This document shows positions 8,891 through 17,046 of a DNA stretch of 35,349 nucleotides, piece after piece (within the stretch, counting starts at the first letter, position 1; each line of letters begins with the position of its first letter). This DNA comes from Chitinophagaceae bacterium (GTDB lineage Bacteria > Bacteroidota > Bacteroidia > Chitinophagales > Chitinophagaceae). Both the position numbers and the translations under genes were made by a program. The notes beneath the pieces are model-generated. The model saw nothing but the letters and a program-made list of their open reading frames with translations. It was not told where the DNA came from and did no database searches. Where the stretch lies: the NCBI GenBank assembly GCA_947381435.1, contig CANCVE010000040.1:1-35349 (forward strand). Direction: 5' to 3'.

Positions 8891-10354
8891 CTAGGTAGAA
8901 ACTGTTTTATTATTTGCGACCGCAATATAATATAATGGGATGCCTATGAGGGTAATAATTAATCCTGGCCATGTAAATTCTGGTTTGTAGGCAATCAATA
9001 ACCCACAAAAACTAATACCCATTACTATGTACATGGCAGGCAAAATGGGATAACCAAAAGCCTTGTAAGGACGCTCTGCAGTTGGTCTTTTTTTCCTGAG
9101 AATGAATATACCAGCAATAGTTAGCACATAAAATATTACTACTACAAACGAAATCATATCGAGGAGATCGCCATACTTTCCACTCAAACAAAGTAAGGCA
9201 GCAACAATACACTGCGCCCACAAAGCCCATTGAGGAACAGAATTTTTATTTAGTGTGCCCGCCTTTTTAAAGAACAAACCATCATTTGCCATAGTGTGAT
9301 ATACTCTTGCACCTGCCAATATTAATCCATTATTACACCCAAAAGTAGAAACCATAATCATTAAGGCAATAACCACAGTACCTGCATTCCCGAATATCAC
9401 CCTCGAAGCTGCAACAGCAACCCTATCTTTTTCTACATGTGCCAATGTTTCCAAGGGCAAAACAGAAATGTACATCAGGTTAGCCGCAACATAAATAAGT
9501 GTAACTATCAGTGTTCCGAGAAATAGGCTTAGACCAATATTTCGTTGAGGATTCTTTATTTCACCTGCAATAAAAGTTACGTTATTCCAGGCATCACTAC
9601 TAAAAACAGAGCCGACCATTGCCGCAGCAATACCTCCCATTAAAGCAGCTCCTGCAATAGGTGTAACATTGAATCCAAGAGTTGAATTACAATTATCTAC
9701 TAAGGTATCCTTGGTGGCAGACCAGGTATTTGCCCAATTGTGCTGCCAAACTTCTGGTTTAAAAACGATGAACCCGGCTATGATTAATCCAAACAAAGAA
9801 ACAAGTTTGGTGGTAGTAAAGACGTTTTGAATCCATTTGCCACCCTTTACACCTTTAGTGTTTGTGTAGGTAAGAAATACAATGAGAACGATGGAAACCA
9901 CCTGCGCAGCACTGATGGAAAAGTAAGTAGGCACCCCGCAACTATTAACGCCAGTCGCAATCTTGATGAGCTTATTATCCTCACTCAAAGCAGGCAATAG
10001 GTAAGCGGCAAACTTAGAGAAGGCAACACCAACAGCAGCGATAGTTCCTGTTTGAATAACAGAAAAGAAACTCCACCCATACAGAAAACCAACAAGAGGA
10101 TTGTAACTTTCCTTTAGGTAAACATACTGACCACCAGCCTTAGGAAACATGGCACTCAGCTCGCCATAACTCAGCGCTGCCGTGAGCGTCATAAACCCTG
10201 TAATGAGCCAAACAGCTATCAGCCAGCCGGCACTGCCCACATTCCGTACAATATCTGCACTCACAATAAATATCCCAGACCCAATCATGCTTCCTGCAAC
10301 AATCATGGTGGCATCAGCCAATCCTAAAGTAGGTTTAAACGTTGTATTGCTCAT
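8891..10354 (-). CDS. APC-superfamily amino acid permease
   Basis: Inner-membrane amino acid transporter of the APC superfamily, closest in appearance to LAT-like/AmpT permeases. The N-terminus carries GSMIGSGIF (21-29), the unwound TM1 substrate motif, and about 12 hydrophobic segments fill 487 aa. The GEL motif after TM2 (YGELSAMFPKAGGQYVYL) and the VFSSDAWNNVTFIAGEIKNP segment are typical. Substrate and exchange partner cannot be read from sequence. It is monocistronic and preceded by the ompH terminator. Confidence 0.92.
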   Translation of the reverse strand: MSNTTFKPTLGLADATMIVAGSMIGSGIFIVSADIVRNVGSAGWLIAVWLITGFMTLTAALSYGELSAMFPKAGGQYVYLKESYNPLVGFLYGWSFFSVIQTGTIAAVGVAFSKFAAYLLPALSEDNKLIKIATGVNSCGVPTYFSISAAQVVSIVLIVFLTYTNTKGVKGGKWIQNVFTTTKLVSLFGLIIAGFIVFKPEVWQHNWANTWSATKDTLVDNCNSTLGFNVTPIAGAALMGGIAAAMVGSVFSSDAWNNVTFIAGEIKNPQRNIGLSLFLGTLIVTLIYVAANLMYISVLPLETLAHVEKDRVAVAASRVIFGNAGTVVIALMIMVSTFGCNNGLILAGARVYHTMANDGLFFKKAGTLNKNSVPQWALWAQCIVAALLCLSGKYGDLLDMISFVVVIFYVLTIAGIFILRKKRPTAERPYKAFGYPILPAMYIVMGISFCGLLIAYKPEFTWPGLIITLIGIPLYYIAVANNKTVST

Positions 10355-10366
10355 AAATGTGTATTA

Positions 10367-10400
10367 AAAATCCCATCCAACATTTAATGGGATGGGATTT
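10367..10400 (-). terminator. Rho-independent terminator of the ompH-like gene
   Basis: The stem AAATCCCATCC / GGATGGGATTT, with an AT-rich loop, is followed on the minus strand by TTTTTAATA. It lies 27 bp past the ompH stop and just before the permease start. Confidence 0.8.
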
Positions 10401-10426
10401 GAAGGTAATAAAAAAGAGGCGAAGGC

Positions 10427-11017
10427 TTACTTTTTACTTTTATACTGCTCGTTCAATCCTTTAATAAGATCATTGGTAATGTTGTAAGCTGAATCTTTAT
10501 AGTATAATAAATCAGAAGAGTTTGAGATAATGAACGAGTAAGTTTTGTCCTTATTGTATTCCTTTAAATAGGCTTCAATTTTCTTTTTTACGTCTTGCAA
10601 CTTCTTGAAGCTCTCTTCTTGCATTTCTTGTGACTTTGCTTGTTCGTCTTGTTGGTACTCTCTTTCTCTCTGAGCAATATCTTGTTGTGCTTTTGCCATG
10701 TCAGCTTGCGTCATGCTTTGTCCTTTAGATTGGTATTCCTTTACTTTAGCAACATACGCATCCTTTTTTGAAGCTAGATCATTTCTTTTTTGTTGTTCGG
10801 AATTGCCCAATTCTTTTGCTACTAGTTTATAGTAATCAAAATTACTTTGTAAAGAATCCATTTCAAAGTAAGCAATCTTAAAACCAGTATTTGACTTTTG
10901 AACAGCACTAACACTAGTAGCAGGCGTACAATTTTTGCTTGTAGAAAAATGCAAATAGAAAAGTACTGCAACAGCAATAACTAAAACGATATTTAATCCT
11001 AATGTAAAATTTTTCAT
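10427..11017 (-). CDS. OmpH/Skp-family periplasmic chaperone-like protein
   Basis: A 196-aa protein with an N-terminal hydrophobic segment (about 7-23), either a signal peptide or membrane anchor, followed by the OmpH pattern: a short beta strand containing IAYFEMDSLQSNFDYYKL, then a long charged coiled coil (about 65-145, rich in K, E and Q), and a C-terminal beta strand (YSFIISNSS). Skp-type proteins hold unfolded outer-membrane proteins in the periplasm as trimers with coiled-coil arms. It stands alone rather than next to bamA, so this may be a paralogue rather than the main skp. Confidence 0.85.
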   Translation of the reverse strand: MKNFTLGLNIVLVIAVAVLFYLHFSTSKNCTPATSVSAVQKSNTGFKIAYFEMDSLQSNFDYYKLVAKELGNSEQQKRNDLASKKDAYVAKVKEYQSKGQSMTQADMAKAQQDIAQREREYQQDEQAKSQEMQEESFKKLQDVKKKIEAYLKEYNKDKTYSFIISNSSDLLYYKDSAYNITNDLIKGLNEQYKSKK

Positions 11018-11131
11018 TTAAAATAATTTTCGCTAAAAGTAAAGGAAAAGAATTATCAGCGGGTTTCTTTGTAAAATTCAACATTAATTTAGCAACCTCA
11101 AACTTCTATTCAGCGTTAAAATACAAAGATT

Positions 11132-11695
11132 ATGGAACAGCCAAAACTGTATATGATACTACTTGGATGCAGGGTAAAAGGAAGACTTACCGAACAACAT
11201 GATATTTTCTTCGGCATTGCAGATTCTATTAAAAGTTTAATCCCCACAATCAACAAATTCTGGCCTGAAGCTAAAGGAAGATTACACATTGACGCTTGGA
11301 GAGAGGTAACGCACTTAGATGGATACAAAATAGAAGTGCAGACCAAAGAGACCAGTTTTACTAATGAAAACGGTCTAAAACTATTTTTCTTGAATTTGGG
11401 CGGTTATGAACAAAATGAGTTTGAAGAATATCATTATAAAATGCTTTGTATTGACACAGATATGCAAGCCGCAGCAAAGAAGGCAAAAGAAACTGCCTTT
11501 TACAAGCATACTGGATTTAAGGGCGCACCAGCTCATATAGATGATAAGTATGGTATTGATGTGGACGATATATTGGAGGTAAAAGAAATTATCCCCGAAA
11601 GCATGAAAGCCCAGTATAAGATAACAATCAAAAAAGATAATAATAAAGAATCAGACACACTGAATTTAGGATATTTTAAATTGGATAGTTTTTAG
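11132..11695 (+). CDS. DUF1543-domain protein
   Basis: A 187-aa soluble protein of unknown function. Its first part matches my recollection of the DUF1543 pattern (LYMILLGCRVKGRLTEQHD, then DAWREVTHLDGY). No signal peptide or membrane segment is visible, so it is probably cytoplasmic. It has no operon partner: ompH is divergent on the left, and a 350-bp gap follows. No catalytic motif stands out. Confidence 0.75.
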   Translation: MEQPKLYMILLGCRVKGRLTEQHDIFFGIADSIKSLIPTINKFWPEAKGRLHIDAWREVTHLDGYKIEVQTKETSFTNENGLKLFFLNLGGYEQNEFEEYHYKMLCIDTDMQAAAKKAKETAFYKHTGFKGAPAHIDDKYGIDVDDILEVKEIIPESMKAQYKITIKKDNNKESDTLNLGYFKLDSF

Positions 11696-11704
11696 AAGTT
11701 CTAA

Positions 11705-11738
11705 CAAAAAAGAAGGCCACCAGTAGAAACCGGCGGCC
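11705..11738 (-). terminator. GC-rich hairpin with U-run on the minus strand
   Basis: The stem GGCCGCCGGT...ACTGGTGGCC (8 of 10 pairs, loop of 4) at 11738-11715 is followed on the minus strand by TTCTTTTTTG, the form of an intrinsic terminator. There is no such U-run in the plus direction, so it does not neatly end DUF1543. The only thing upstream on the minus strand is the mini-ORF at 11740-11793. Confidence 0.55.
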
Positions 11739-11739
11739 G

Positions 11740-11793
11740 TTATCCTATAAAAACCAAAACCAAGAATTGAATGCCAAATATTTCTATTTGCAT
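11740..11793 (-). CDS. Possible 17-codon leader peptide
   Basis: ATG-initiated mini-ORF encoding MQIEIFGIQFLVLVFIG. Its TAA stop sits one base before the terminator stem. Of 17 residues, 11 are I, L, V or F, and the order short peptide, abutting hairpin, U-run is that of a transcription attenuator. However, no minus-strand gene follows: the next DNA is antisense to DUF1543. It may be an orphan attenuator, a small RNA gene or chance. Confidence 0.3.
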   Translation of the reverse strand: MQIEIFGIQFLVLVFIG

Positions 11794-12047
11794 TAGTGTG
11801 TCGTAAAAATACTTTTTATACTGTTATTTATTTTTACTTGTAGGGAACAGGGATAAATAAACATTTGCTCATCCCATTTCTATAACAGGATGCAAATATA
11901 TTTCTTTTTATTTCAATCGTCCAAATTTTTTTTCGACTTTTTTTAATAAAAGTCAAAATTAGCCTTGCTATTACTAATTTGGTAAATGAAATAGATAAAC
12001 TTGAATTGATTTTAAGATACTTTTGCGCCAAACTATTTTACAAACGA
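11794..12047. other. Gap before the ferredoxin gene
   Basis: AT-rich DNA without a convincing gene. A TACTTTTG box at 12018-12025 fits the Bacteroidota -7 consensus TAnnTTTG and lies about 23 bp before the ferredoxin ATG at 12048; this argues against the upstream ATG at 11979 as the start. Confidence 0.5.
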
Positions 12048-12383
12048 ATGTATTCGATAAACATAAAATTTGAACAGAAAGGGTTAGAACCAGTCACATT
12101 AAATAATATTGGAGCAGGTGATAGTTTGCTTGAAGTATTGTTAGATAATAAAATAGAACTACACCATAACTGTGGCGGTGTTTGCGCTTGTAGTACCTGT
12201 CATATATATGTAGAGAGTGGTGAAGAATTTATTGAAGAACTTTCTGATAGAGAAGAAGATTTTATAGACCGAGCTGTAAACCCACGAATTAACAGCAGAT
12301 TGGGTTGCCAATGTATACTTCAATCGGGAAGCGGGATAATTAATATAGAGCTACCAGATCAAACACAATTTTTAGGCGAATAA
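12048..12383 (+). CDS. fdx: Isc-type 2Fe-2S ferredoxin
   Basis: An adrenodoxin-type [2Fe-2S] electron carrier. From the ATG at 12048 it is 111 aa with cysteines at 42, 48, 51 and 87 (C-x5-C-x2-C-x35-C), the same numbering as E. coli Fdx of the Isc system. Ligand context: NCGGVCACSTCHI and RLGCQCIL. A longer frame opens at 11979 but adds 23 residues with no homology and would begin upstream of the likely promoter box. iscX follows after 17 bp, as in isc operons, so it probably supplies electrons for Fe-S cluster assembly. The rest of isc is not nearby. Confidence 0.92.
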   Translation: MYSINIKFEQKGLEPVTLNNIGAGDSLLEVLLDNKIELHHNCGGVCACSTCHIYVESGEEFIEELSDREEDFIDRAVNPRINSRLGCQCILQSGSGIINIELPDQTQFLGE

Positions 12384-12400
12384 AAGCTAAAATAAATATT

Positions 12401-12640
12401 ATGAGTCATTTTGAACCACCGATACATTGGAGCGACCACGAAGACATAGCAATGAAATTGTATGAACGCTTTGGTGATGATTTTAATGAAGGGAAAATTT
12501 ATAGAATACGCTTTACTGACTTGTTAACTTGGATTTTGGAAATCCCAAACTTTGATGGCACTAAAGAACAAAGCAATGAGGGACACTTAGAAATGATACA
12601 GAGCCAATGGGTGTATGAATGGCGCGATAATCAAAAATAG
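12401..12640 (+). CDS. iscX: IscX family Fe-S assembly protein
   Basis: A 79-aa acidic protein matching IscX/YfhJ: IHWSDHEDIAMKLYERFGDD at the start, FTDLLTWILEIPNFDG in the middle, and the conserved SNEGHLEMIQSQWVYEW end. IscX binds iron and the cysteine desulfurase IscS and modulates cluster assembly. It is slightly longer than E. coli IscX. It lies directly behind the ferredoxin gene in what appears to be a two-gene operon. Confidence 0.9.
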   Translation: MSHFEPPIHWSDHEDIAMKLYERFGDDFNEGKIYRIRFTDLLTWILEIPNFDGTKEQSNEGHLEMIQSQWVYEWRDNQK

Positions 12641-12681
12641 TTTTTGAGTATCTATCTATCTAACTATCTATAAATTAACTC

Positions 12682-13623
12682 TTGGAAAAGATAATTGCAT
12701 TCCTCCGTTTGGCACGATGGTCAAATTTGGTTTTCGTTGCATTAACGCAAGGGATGTTTTATTATTGTATTATACTTCCCATTTTTCAAGCAAGGAACAT
12801 TCAGCCAAACATTCATGGCAACCTCATTTACTTGTTAATGCTTTCCTACGTTTTAGTTGCAGCAGCGGGTTACATTATCAACGACTATTTCGATTTGAAT
12901 ATTGATCAAATCAATAAACCAGAAAAAGTTACCATCGATAGATATATAGGCAGACGATGGGCTATTTTCTTCCACCTATTATTTACATTAAGTAGTATAG
13001 CTATTGGTATTTATATAGATACCGAAACACATGTTCATATAGTAGGATTGTGTAATTTTCTGAATGGGCTTTTGCTTTTTATCTATTCCCTTTCACTCAA
13101 GAAAAAATTACTAGTAGGAAATCTGCTGATTGCCTTTATGTTGGCATGGGTAATTGTGGTAATTACCTGTTGTGAGGCCAACCAATTCTCAATCCTCACC
13201 AGAAAAACAGCAATTAATACACAGAAACTTTTACGCTACACGATTCTTTATGGTGGATTTGCTTTCATTATAAACCTAATAAGAGAAGTAATTAAGGACA
13301 TGGAAGATGCGGAGGGAGATAGACTTTATGGTTGTAGAACTATGCCAATAGCCTGGGGAATGAATGCCACTAAAGTGTTTGTTGCCGTATGGATGGTGGT
13401 TTTAATTTCAATTTTGTCTCTTTTACAATTCTATGCTTTCCAACTTCAATGGTGGTTCTTCTCACTTTATTGTGTATTTGCAGTAATTATTCCTTTGGTT
13501 CAAGCATTTAAAAAACTATCAAAGGCACAAACTGCCAAAGACTTTCATGGTATTAGTAGTTTAATAAAGATTGTTATGCTAACAGGCATCCTCTCTATGA
13601 TTTTCTTCAAAATATACGCTTGA
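12682..13623 (+). CDS. UbiA-family prenyltransferase (geranylgeranylglycerol-phosphate geranylgeranyltransferase-like)
   Basis: An integral membrane prenyltransferase of 313 aa with about eight or nine membrane segments and both Asp-rich motifs: NDYFDLNID (67-75) and DMEDAEGD (207-214). These bind Mg2+ and the prenyl diphosphate. Bacteroidota homologues are usually annotated as geranylgeranylglycerol-phosphate geranylgeranyltransferase, but the acceptor (menaquinone precursor, glycerol phosphate, other) cannot be told from sequence. It must start at the TTG at 12682, since a TAA lies two codons before it and the next ATG (residue 25) would cut into TM1. maf follows after 28 bp. Confidence 0.85.
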   Translation: MEKIIAFLRLARWSNLVFVALTQGMFYYCIILPIFQARNIQPNIHGNLIYLLMLSYVLVAAAGYIINDYFDLNIDQINKPEKVTIDRYIGRRWAIFFHLLFTLSSIAIGIYIDTETHVHIVGLCNFLNGLLLFIYSLSLKKKLLVGNLLIAFMLAWVIVVITCCEANQFSILTRKTAINTQKLLRYTILYGGFAFIINLIREVIKDMEDAEGDRLYGCRTMPIAWGMNATKVFVAVWMVVLISILSLLQFYAFQLQWWFFSLYCVFAVIIPLVQAFKKLSKAQTAKDFHGISSLIKIVMLTGILSMIFFKIYA

Positions 13624-13651
13624 TTATTAATTATCTATTATCACTTTAATC

Positions 13652-14230
13652 ATGTCTCTAATTCTTGCTTCTCAATCCCCACGCAGAAAACAATTGCTAG
13701 AATGGGCTGAAATAGACTTTGCTGTTATTGTAAAAAGTACAGATGAAGCATACCCAGCCAATCTTTCAATAGCCGATGTACCTGTATACATTGCTAGAGA
13801 AAAGGCAGTAACGGTAAAAGCATTTACCCAAGAACATTATGTTGAATATAACAAAACTCCCATACTTGCCGCTGATACCGTAGTGGTATTAGGCGATAGA
13901 ATAATTGGCAAACCTTCTAACAGAGAAGATGCCATCAGTATTCTAAAATCGTTATCTGGACAAAGGCATGCCGTAATTACGGGCGTAGTAATATTGACTG
14001 AAACAAAAGAAATAGCTTTTGCTGATACAACTTATGTTACCTTTCACCCGCTTACCGAAGATCAGATTGTTTTTTATGTAGATAAATACAAACCTTATGA
14101 CAAAGCAGGTGCTTACGCAATACAAGAATGGATAGGAGTAGTAGGAATAAAAGCCATTGAAGGAGATTTTTACAATGTAATGGGATTGCCTGTAAGTAGA
14201 GTAGTAAAAGCATTGGAACAAGTAAGATAG
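13652..14230 (+). CDS. maf: Maf-family nucleoside triphosphate pyrophosphatase
   Basis: Cytoplasmic 192-aa Maf/YhdE protein, which hydrolyses non-canonical or modified nucleoside triphosphates to monophosphates (dTTP/UTP or m7GTP subtypes). Visible motifs: ASQSPRRKQLLEW (6-18), the substrate loop, and AADTVVVLGDRIIGKP with catalytic Asp75. KAGAYAIQEWIGV near 150 is the YhdE-like signature, favouring the dTTP/UTP subtype. It is probably in an operon with the prenyltransferase gene. Confidence 0.93.
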   Translation: MSLILASQSPRRKQLLEWAEIDFAVIVKSTDEAYPANLSIADVPVYIAREKAVTVKAFTQEHYVEYNKTPILAADTVVVLGDRIIGKPSNREDAISILKSLSGQRHAVITGVVILTETKEIAFADTTYVTFHPLTEDQIVFYVDKYKPYDKAGAYAIQEWIGVVGIKAIEGDFYNVMGLPVSRVVKALEQVR

Positions 14231-14270
14231 CTGGTTAGTATAAAATAAACAAGAAGCTTATATTTTAAGC

Positions 14271-14286
14271 AAGGTCAATTGACCTT
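14271..14286. promoter_or_regulatory. Perfect 16-bp palindrome upstream of the DUF2851 gene
   Basis: AAGGTCAATTGACCTT is a perfect dyad without a spacer, 24 bp before the ATG of the DUF2851 gene. The size and symmetry suit a dimeric repressor operator, but the regulator is unknown and no second copy was seen. Confidence 0.4.
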
Positions 14287-14310
14287 AATGGATTCTTTTA
14301 ATAAGAAATC

Positions 14311-15588
14311 ATGAATGAAAAGCTTCTGCAGTTTATCTGGCAGTTCCAGTATTTTAACAGAGATAATTTAGAATTAGCCTCTGGCGAACATTTGTCAATC
14401 ATTAAATGTGGCGTAAATAATAAAAACCAAGGCCCTGACTTCATCGATGCCCATATAAAAATTGACAACCTACTGATGGTAGGAAACATCGAAATACACA
14501 ACCTCTCCTCACATTGGCTTAAGCATCACCACGAAATAGACAAACAATATAGCAATGTAATCTTGCATGTAGTTTGGCAAAACGATTGCTCTATCAAAAA
14601 CCTCTATGGGCAAACCATACCTGTTTTAATCTTAGACGGAAGAGTATCGAAATTATTGGTAAATAGATACATCAACTTGCTAAATGCTTCTGGAATACCT
14701 TGCCACAACCACTCTTTTCCAGTGATAGACGAACTTAGTTGGATAGCTTGGAAAGAAAGGTTATTAGCCGAAAGATTAGAAAGAAAGGCCATTCATATTC
14801 TTCAATTATTTAAGGAATCTAACAACCATTGGGAAGAGGTTTTCTGGTGGTTACTCGCTGCAAACTTTGGCATCAAGGTAAATACACTTTTGTTTGAAGA
14901 AGTAGCAAAGTCAATCACCATTACGATCTTATCGAAGCATAAACACCAAATAAATCAATTGGAAGCCTTATTAATGGGTCAAGCGAATTTATTAAATGGC
15001 AATATGGAAGAGGAATACCCGCGTATGTTGCAGAGAGAGTATGTATTTTTGAAGAAGAAGTATAACCTTAACAATATCAGTATTCAGCCAAACTTTCTAC
15101 GGTTGCGTCCTGCCAACTTTCCTACTATTAGGCTAGCGCAATTGGCCATGCTGATTCAAAAATCTTCACACTTGTTTTCTAAAGTTCAAGATATAGAAAG
15201 CTTTGCCGAGGTTAAAGAACTCTTAGCGGTTGAGGCAAACGATTATTGGCATTATCATTACCGGTTCAATCAAACGACTATTTATATGCCCAAGGCTTTG
15301 GGTAGCCAAACTATCGACAATATTCTCATCAATACCATTGCGCCAATTTTATTTGCTTATGGCGTCTACAATAAAAATGAATTGTATCAGGAAAAAGCAA
15401 TTAGGTGGCTAACTGAAACAAAACCAGAAGTAAATAGCCTGATTCAAGAATGGCAAGACTACGGGCTAAATGCAAAGTCGGCCTTCGATTCTCAGTCGCT
15501 CATAGAACTTACTAACAATTATTGCCACCAAAAGCGTTGCTTAGAGTGTGCCGTAGGAAACAAGATATTCAAGGGTTTACGTTACTAA
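14311..15588 (+). CDS. DUF2851 family protein
   Basis: A 425-aa soluble protein matching DUF2851, a family widespread in Bacteroidota with no established function. The N-terminal portion contains GEHLSIIKCGVNNKNQGPDF and IEIHNLSSHWLKHHHEIDKQY, repeated acidic/His motifs reminiscent of a nuclease-like fold, but I cannot assign activity. The C-terminus ends in a Cys cluster (CHQKRCLECAVGN). No signal peptide. A perfect palindrome lies just upstream, and it converges on the NUDIX gene. Confidence 0.8.
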   Translation: MNEKLLQFIWQFQYFNRDNLELASGEHLSIIKCGVNNKNQGPDFIDAHIKIDNLLMVGNIEIHNLSSHWLKHHHEIDKQYSNVILHVVWQNDCSIKNLYGQTIPVLILDGRVSKLLVNRYINLLNASGIPCHNHSFPVIDELSWIAWKERLLAERLERKAIHILQLFKESNNHWEEVFWWLLAANFGIKVNTLLFEEVAKSITITILSKHKHQINQLEALLMGQANLLNGNMEEEYPRMLQREYVFLKKKYNLNNISIQPNFLRLRPANFPTIRLAQLAMLIQKSSHLFSKVQDIESFAEVKELLAVEANDYWHYHYRFNQTTIYMPKALGSQTIDNILINTIAPILFAYGVYNKNELYQEKAIRWLTETKPEVNSLIQEWQDYGLNAKSAFDSQSLIELTNNYCHQKRCLECAVGNKIFKGLRY

Positions 15589-15631
15589 ATTGTCGCACTA
15601 AATATTATTTGCTTAATTCAGTAACACTAGT

Positions 15632-16198
15632 TTACAAACTAAATTTCCCTAGCTTCTTCAATGCCAGATACAAACAAGTGGTATGCATTGCTTGCAAAAA
15701 CTCTCCCCTATCCAGCATTTCCAATAATTCTTCCATTGTTACAAAAAGAACTTCCAAGTCTTCTCCATGATCCAATTCTTGCTCCTGCACCAACTCGCCA
15801 CCGTAGGCAATAAACATGTGCATCAGGTTAGTATTGGTAGATGGATTAGCAGAGGTTTTTCCCAAGTATTCAAAGCGTTCAAATTGGTAACCTGTTTCTT
15901 CCAATAATTCCCTGGCAATGGCGTCCTCAAAGTTTTTATCACTTGCATCCACACAGCCTCCGGGTATTTCGTAAATAGTTTCTCCCAAGGCATGCCTGTA
16001 TTGTCTTTCTAATATTATCCGTCCGTCTTTTGTGAACGCCAATGCCGTAACCCAATTAGGAAACTCGTACACATAGTAAGGTTCCACAATTACGCCGTCT
16101 GGCTTTTGGCACGAATCTATTCGGATGGTAGCCCAAGTGTCTTTCAATAAATATTTAGAGGATAATTTCTTCCACGTCAAATCTCTTCCTTCGCTCAT
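15632..16198 (-). CDS. NUDIX hydrolase, ADP-ribose pyrophosphatase-like
   Basis: A 188-aa NUDIX enzyme. The box lies at about 80-104 and ends in the canonical RELLEETGY; the first half (GGCVDASDKNFEDAIA) is one residue longer than the strict pattern, so the usual Glu is replaced by an Asp one position earlier. The preceding VTALAFTKDGRIILERQYRHALG resembles ADP-sugar pyrophosphatases. Such enzymes split nucleoside diphosphate-X compounds. It is co-directional with yfiT, 3 bp downstream, and so probably in the same transcript. Confidence 0.88.
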   Translation of the reverse strand: MSEGRDLTWKKLSSKYLLKDTWATIRIDSCQKPDGVIVEPYYVYEFPNWVTALAFTKDGRIILERQYRHALGETIYEIPGGCVDASDKNFEDAIARELLEETGYQFERFEYLGKTSANPSTNTNLMHMFIAYGGELVQEQELDHGEDLEVLFVTMEELLEMLDRGEFLQAMHTTCLYLALKKLGKFSL

Positions 16199-16201
16199 AT
16201 T

Positions 16202-16723
16202 TTACCAGTTATTTCTTTCTCTCAATGATGTAATGTGTGCCACATGATGCAGGCTATGCCAAGCGTACATGCCTAATAAAAACCAAAGTGTCATCTGCCT
16301 GCCGTGTTCGGGATGCACCACTGTTCTTTCCCATTGTTCTGAGGTAATGGAATATAAAAAAGCCGACCATCTAGTATGCAAAGCCTCTAGCAGCGTAACC
16401 GAAACCGAGATAGGCACCGCATCATTATCTGCCAGTAAGGCCCATTCCTTTTCTTCATAAGGTTTAATGGTTGGGTTATCTTCGGTAAGTCCCAATTTAA
16501 AACGAATATACGCGTTGGCATGGCTATCTGCAATGTGGTGAGTAAGTTGAACAACCGTCCAACCGCCATCGCGATAAGGTGTTTTTAGTTGCGCTTCGCT
16601 CAATCCTTCAAGGGCTTTTTTAAGATTCGATGGCAAGTCTTTTATCACGCTTAGCCACTCTTCTCTTTGTGCCTCACTATATTCTTTTGGCTCATATTTG
16701 CCAATGGGGTAACGATGGTCCAT
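16202..16723 (-). CDS. DinB-fold metal-dependent hydrolase / thiol transferase, YfiT type
   Basis: A 173-aa DinB/YfiT four-helix protein. Metal ligands expected for the fold are visible: THHIADSH (His62, 63, 68) and the C-terminal WHSLHHVAHI (His156, 159, 160, 163). YfiT relatives include bacillithiol transferases, and a Bacteroidota role in thiol conjugation is possible but unproven. On the minus strand TATATTTG at 16757-16750 is a good TAnnTTTG box 27 bp before the ATG. Its promoter and first 16 codons are duplicated at 18454-18533. It is followed by the NUDIX gene. Confidence 0.87.
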   Translation of the reverse strand: MDHRYPIGKYEPKEYSEAQREEWLSVIKDLPSNLKKALEGLSEAQLKTPYRDGGWTVVQLTHHIADSHANAYIRFKLGLTEDNPTIKPYEEKEWALLADNDAVPISVSVTLLEALHTRWSAFLYSITSEQWERTVVHPEHGRQMTLWFLLGMYAWHSLHHVAHITSLRERNNW

Positions 16724-16749
16724 GTGTTATTTTTTTATTGCTGATGAAT

Positions 16750-16757
16750 CAAATATA
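16750..16757 (-). promoter_or_regulatory. Bacteroidota -7 box of yfiT
   Basis: TATATTTG fits the TAnnTTTG consensus and is conserved in the duplicated upstream copy at 18526-18533. No clear -33 TTTG was found. Confidence 0.45.
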
Positions 16758-16801
16758 AGAAATAGGGCAGGAATATGAGTTGTAAGTAAAAAGTGGTTAG
16801 T

Positions 16802-17044
16802 TCAATTAAGGGTTAACCCCATCAACTTGTTGTAAGCCTCTACGTCCATATATTCCAGAATATCTCCTGGTTGGCAATCTAATATTTTACAAATATCTTC
16901 TAGAGTGCTAAAGCGTATTGCTTTTGCTTTACTACTTTTTAGTATGCTCATATTGGCGATGGTGATGCCTACGCGGTTACTCAATTCCGTAAGGCTCATC
17001 TTGCGCCGTGCCAACATGATATCTAGGTTTACTACTATGGGCAT
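16802..17044 (-). CDS. Cro/C1-type HTH regulator (YozG-like) paired with DUF2975
   Basis: An 80-aa single-domain helix-turn-helix protein: MPIVVNLDIMLARRKMSLTELSNRVGITIANMSILKSSKAKAIR continues into a typical recognition region and DICKILDCQPGDILEY, the YozG/XRE pattern. It starts 2 bp after the DUF2975 stop and so is translationally coupled. HTH + DUF2975 pairs are common in bacteria; the membrane partner is thought to sense or be regulated together with the HTH protein, but no mechanism is established. A Cys (Cys54) sits in the last helix, as in many relatives. Confidence 0.88.
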   Translation of the reverse strand: MPIVVNLDIMLARRKMSLTELSNRVGITIANMSILKSSKAKAIRFSTLEDICKILDCQPGDILEYMDVEAYNKLMGLTLN

Positions 17045-17046
17045 AA

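Noticed and set aside
8722-8935. Short open frames on both strands between hldA and the permease
   Set aside because: They translate an imperfect inverted repeat; composition is unlike the neighbouring genes and there is no start context.
11979-12047. Longer ferredoxin start
   Set aside because: The extra 23 residues lack homology and begin before the likely promoter box at 12018-12025; the ATG at 12048 restores E. coli Fdx cysteine numbering.
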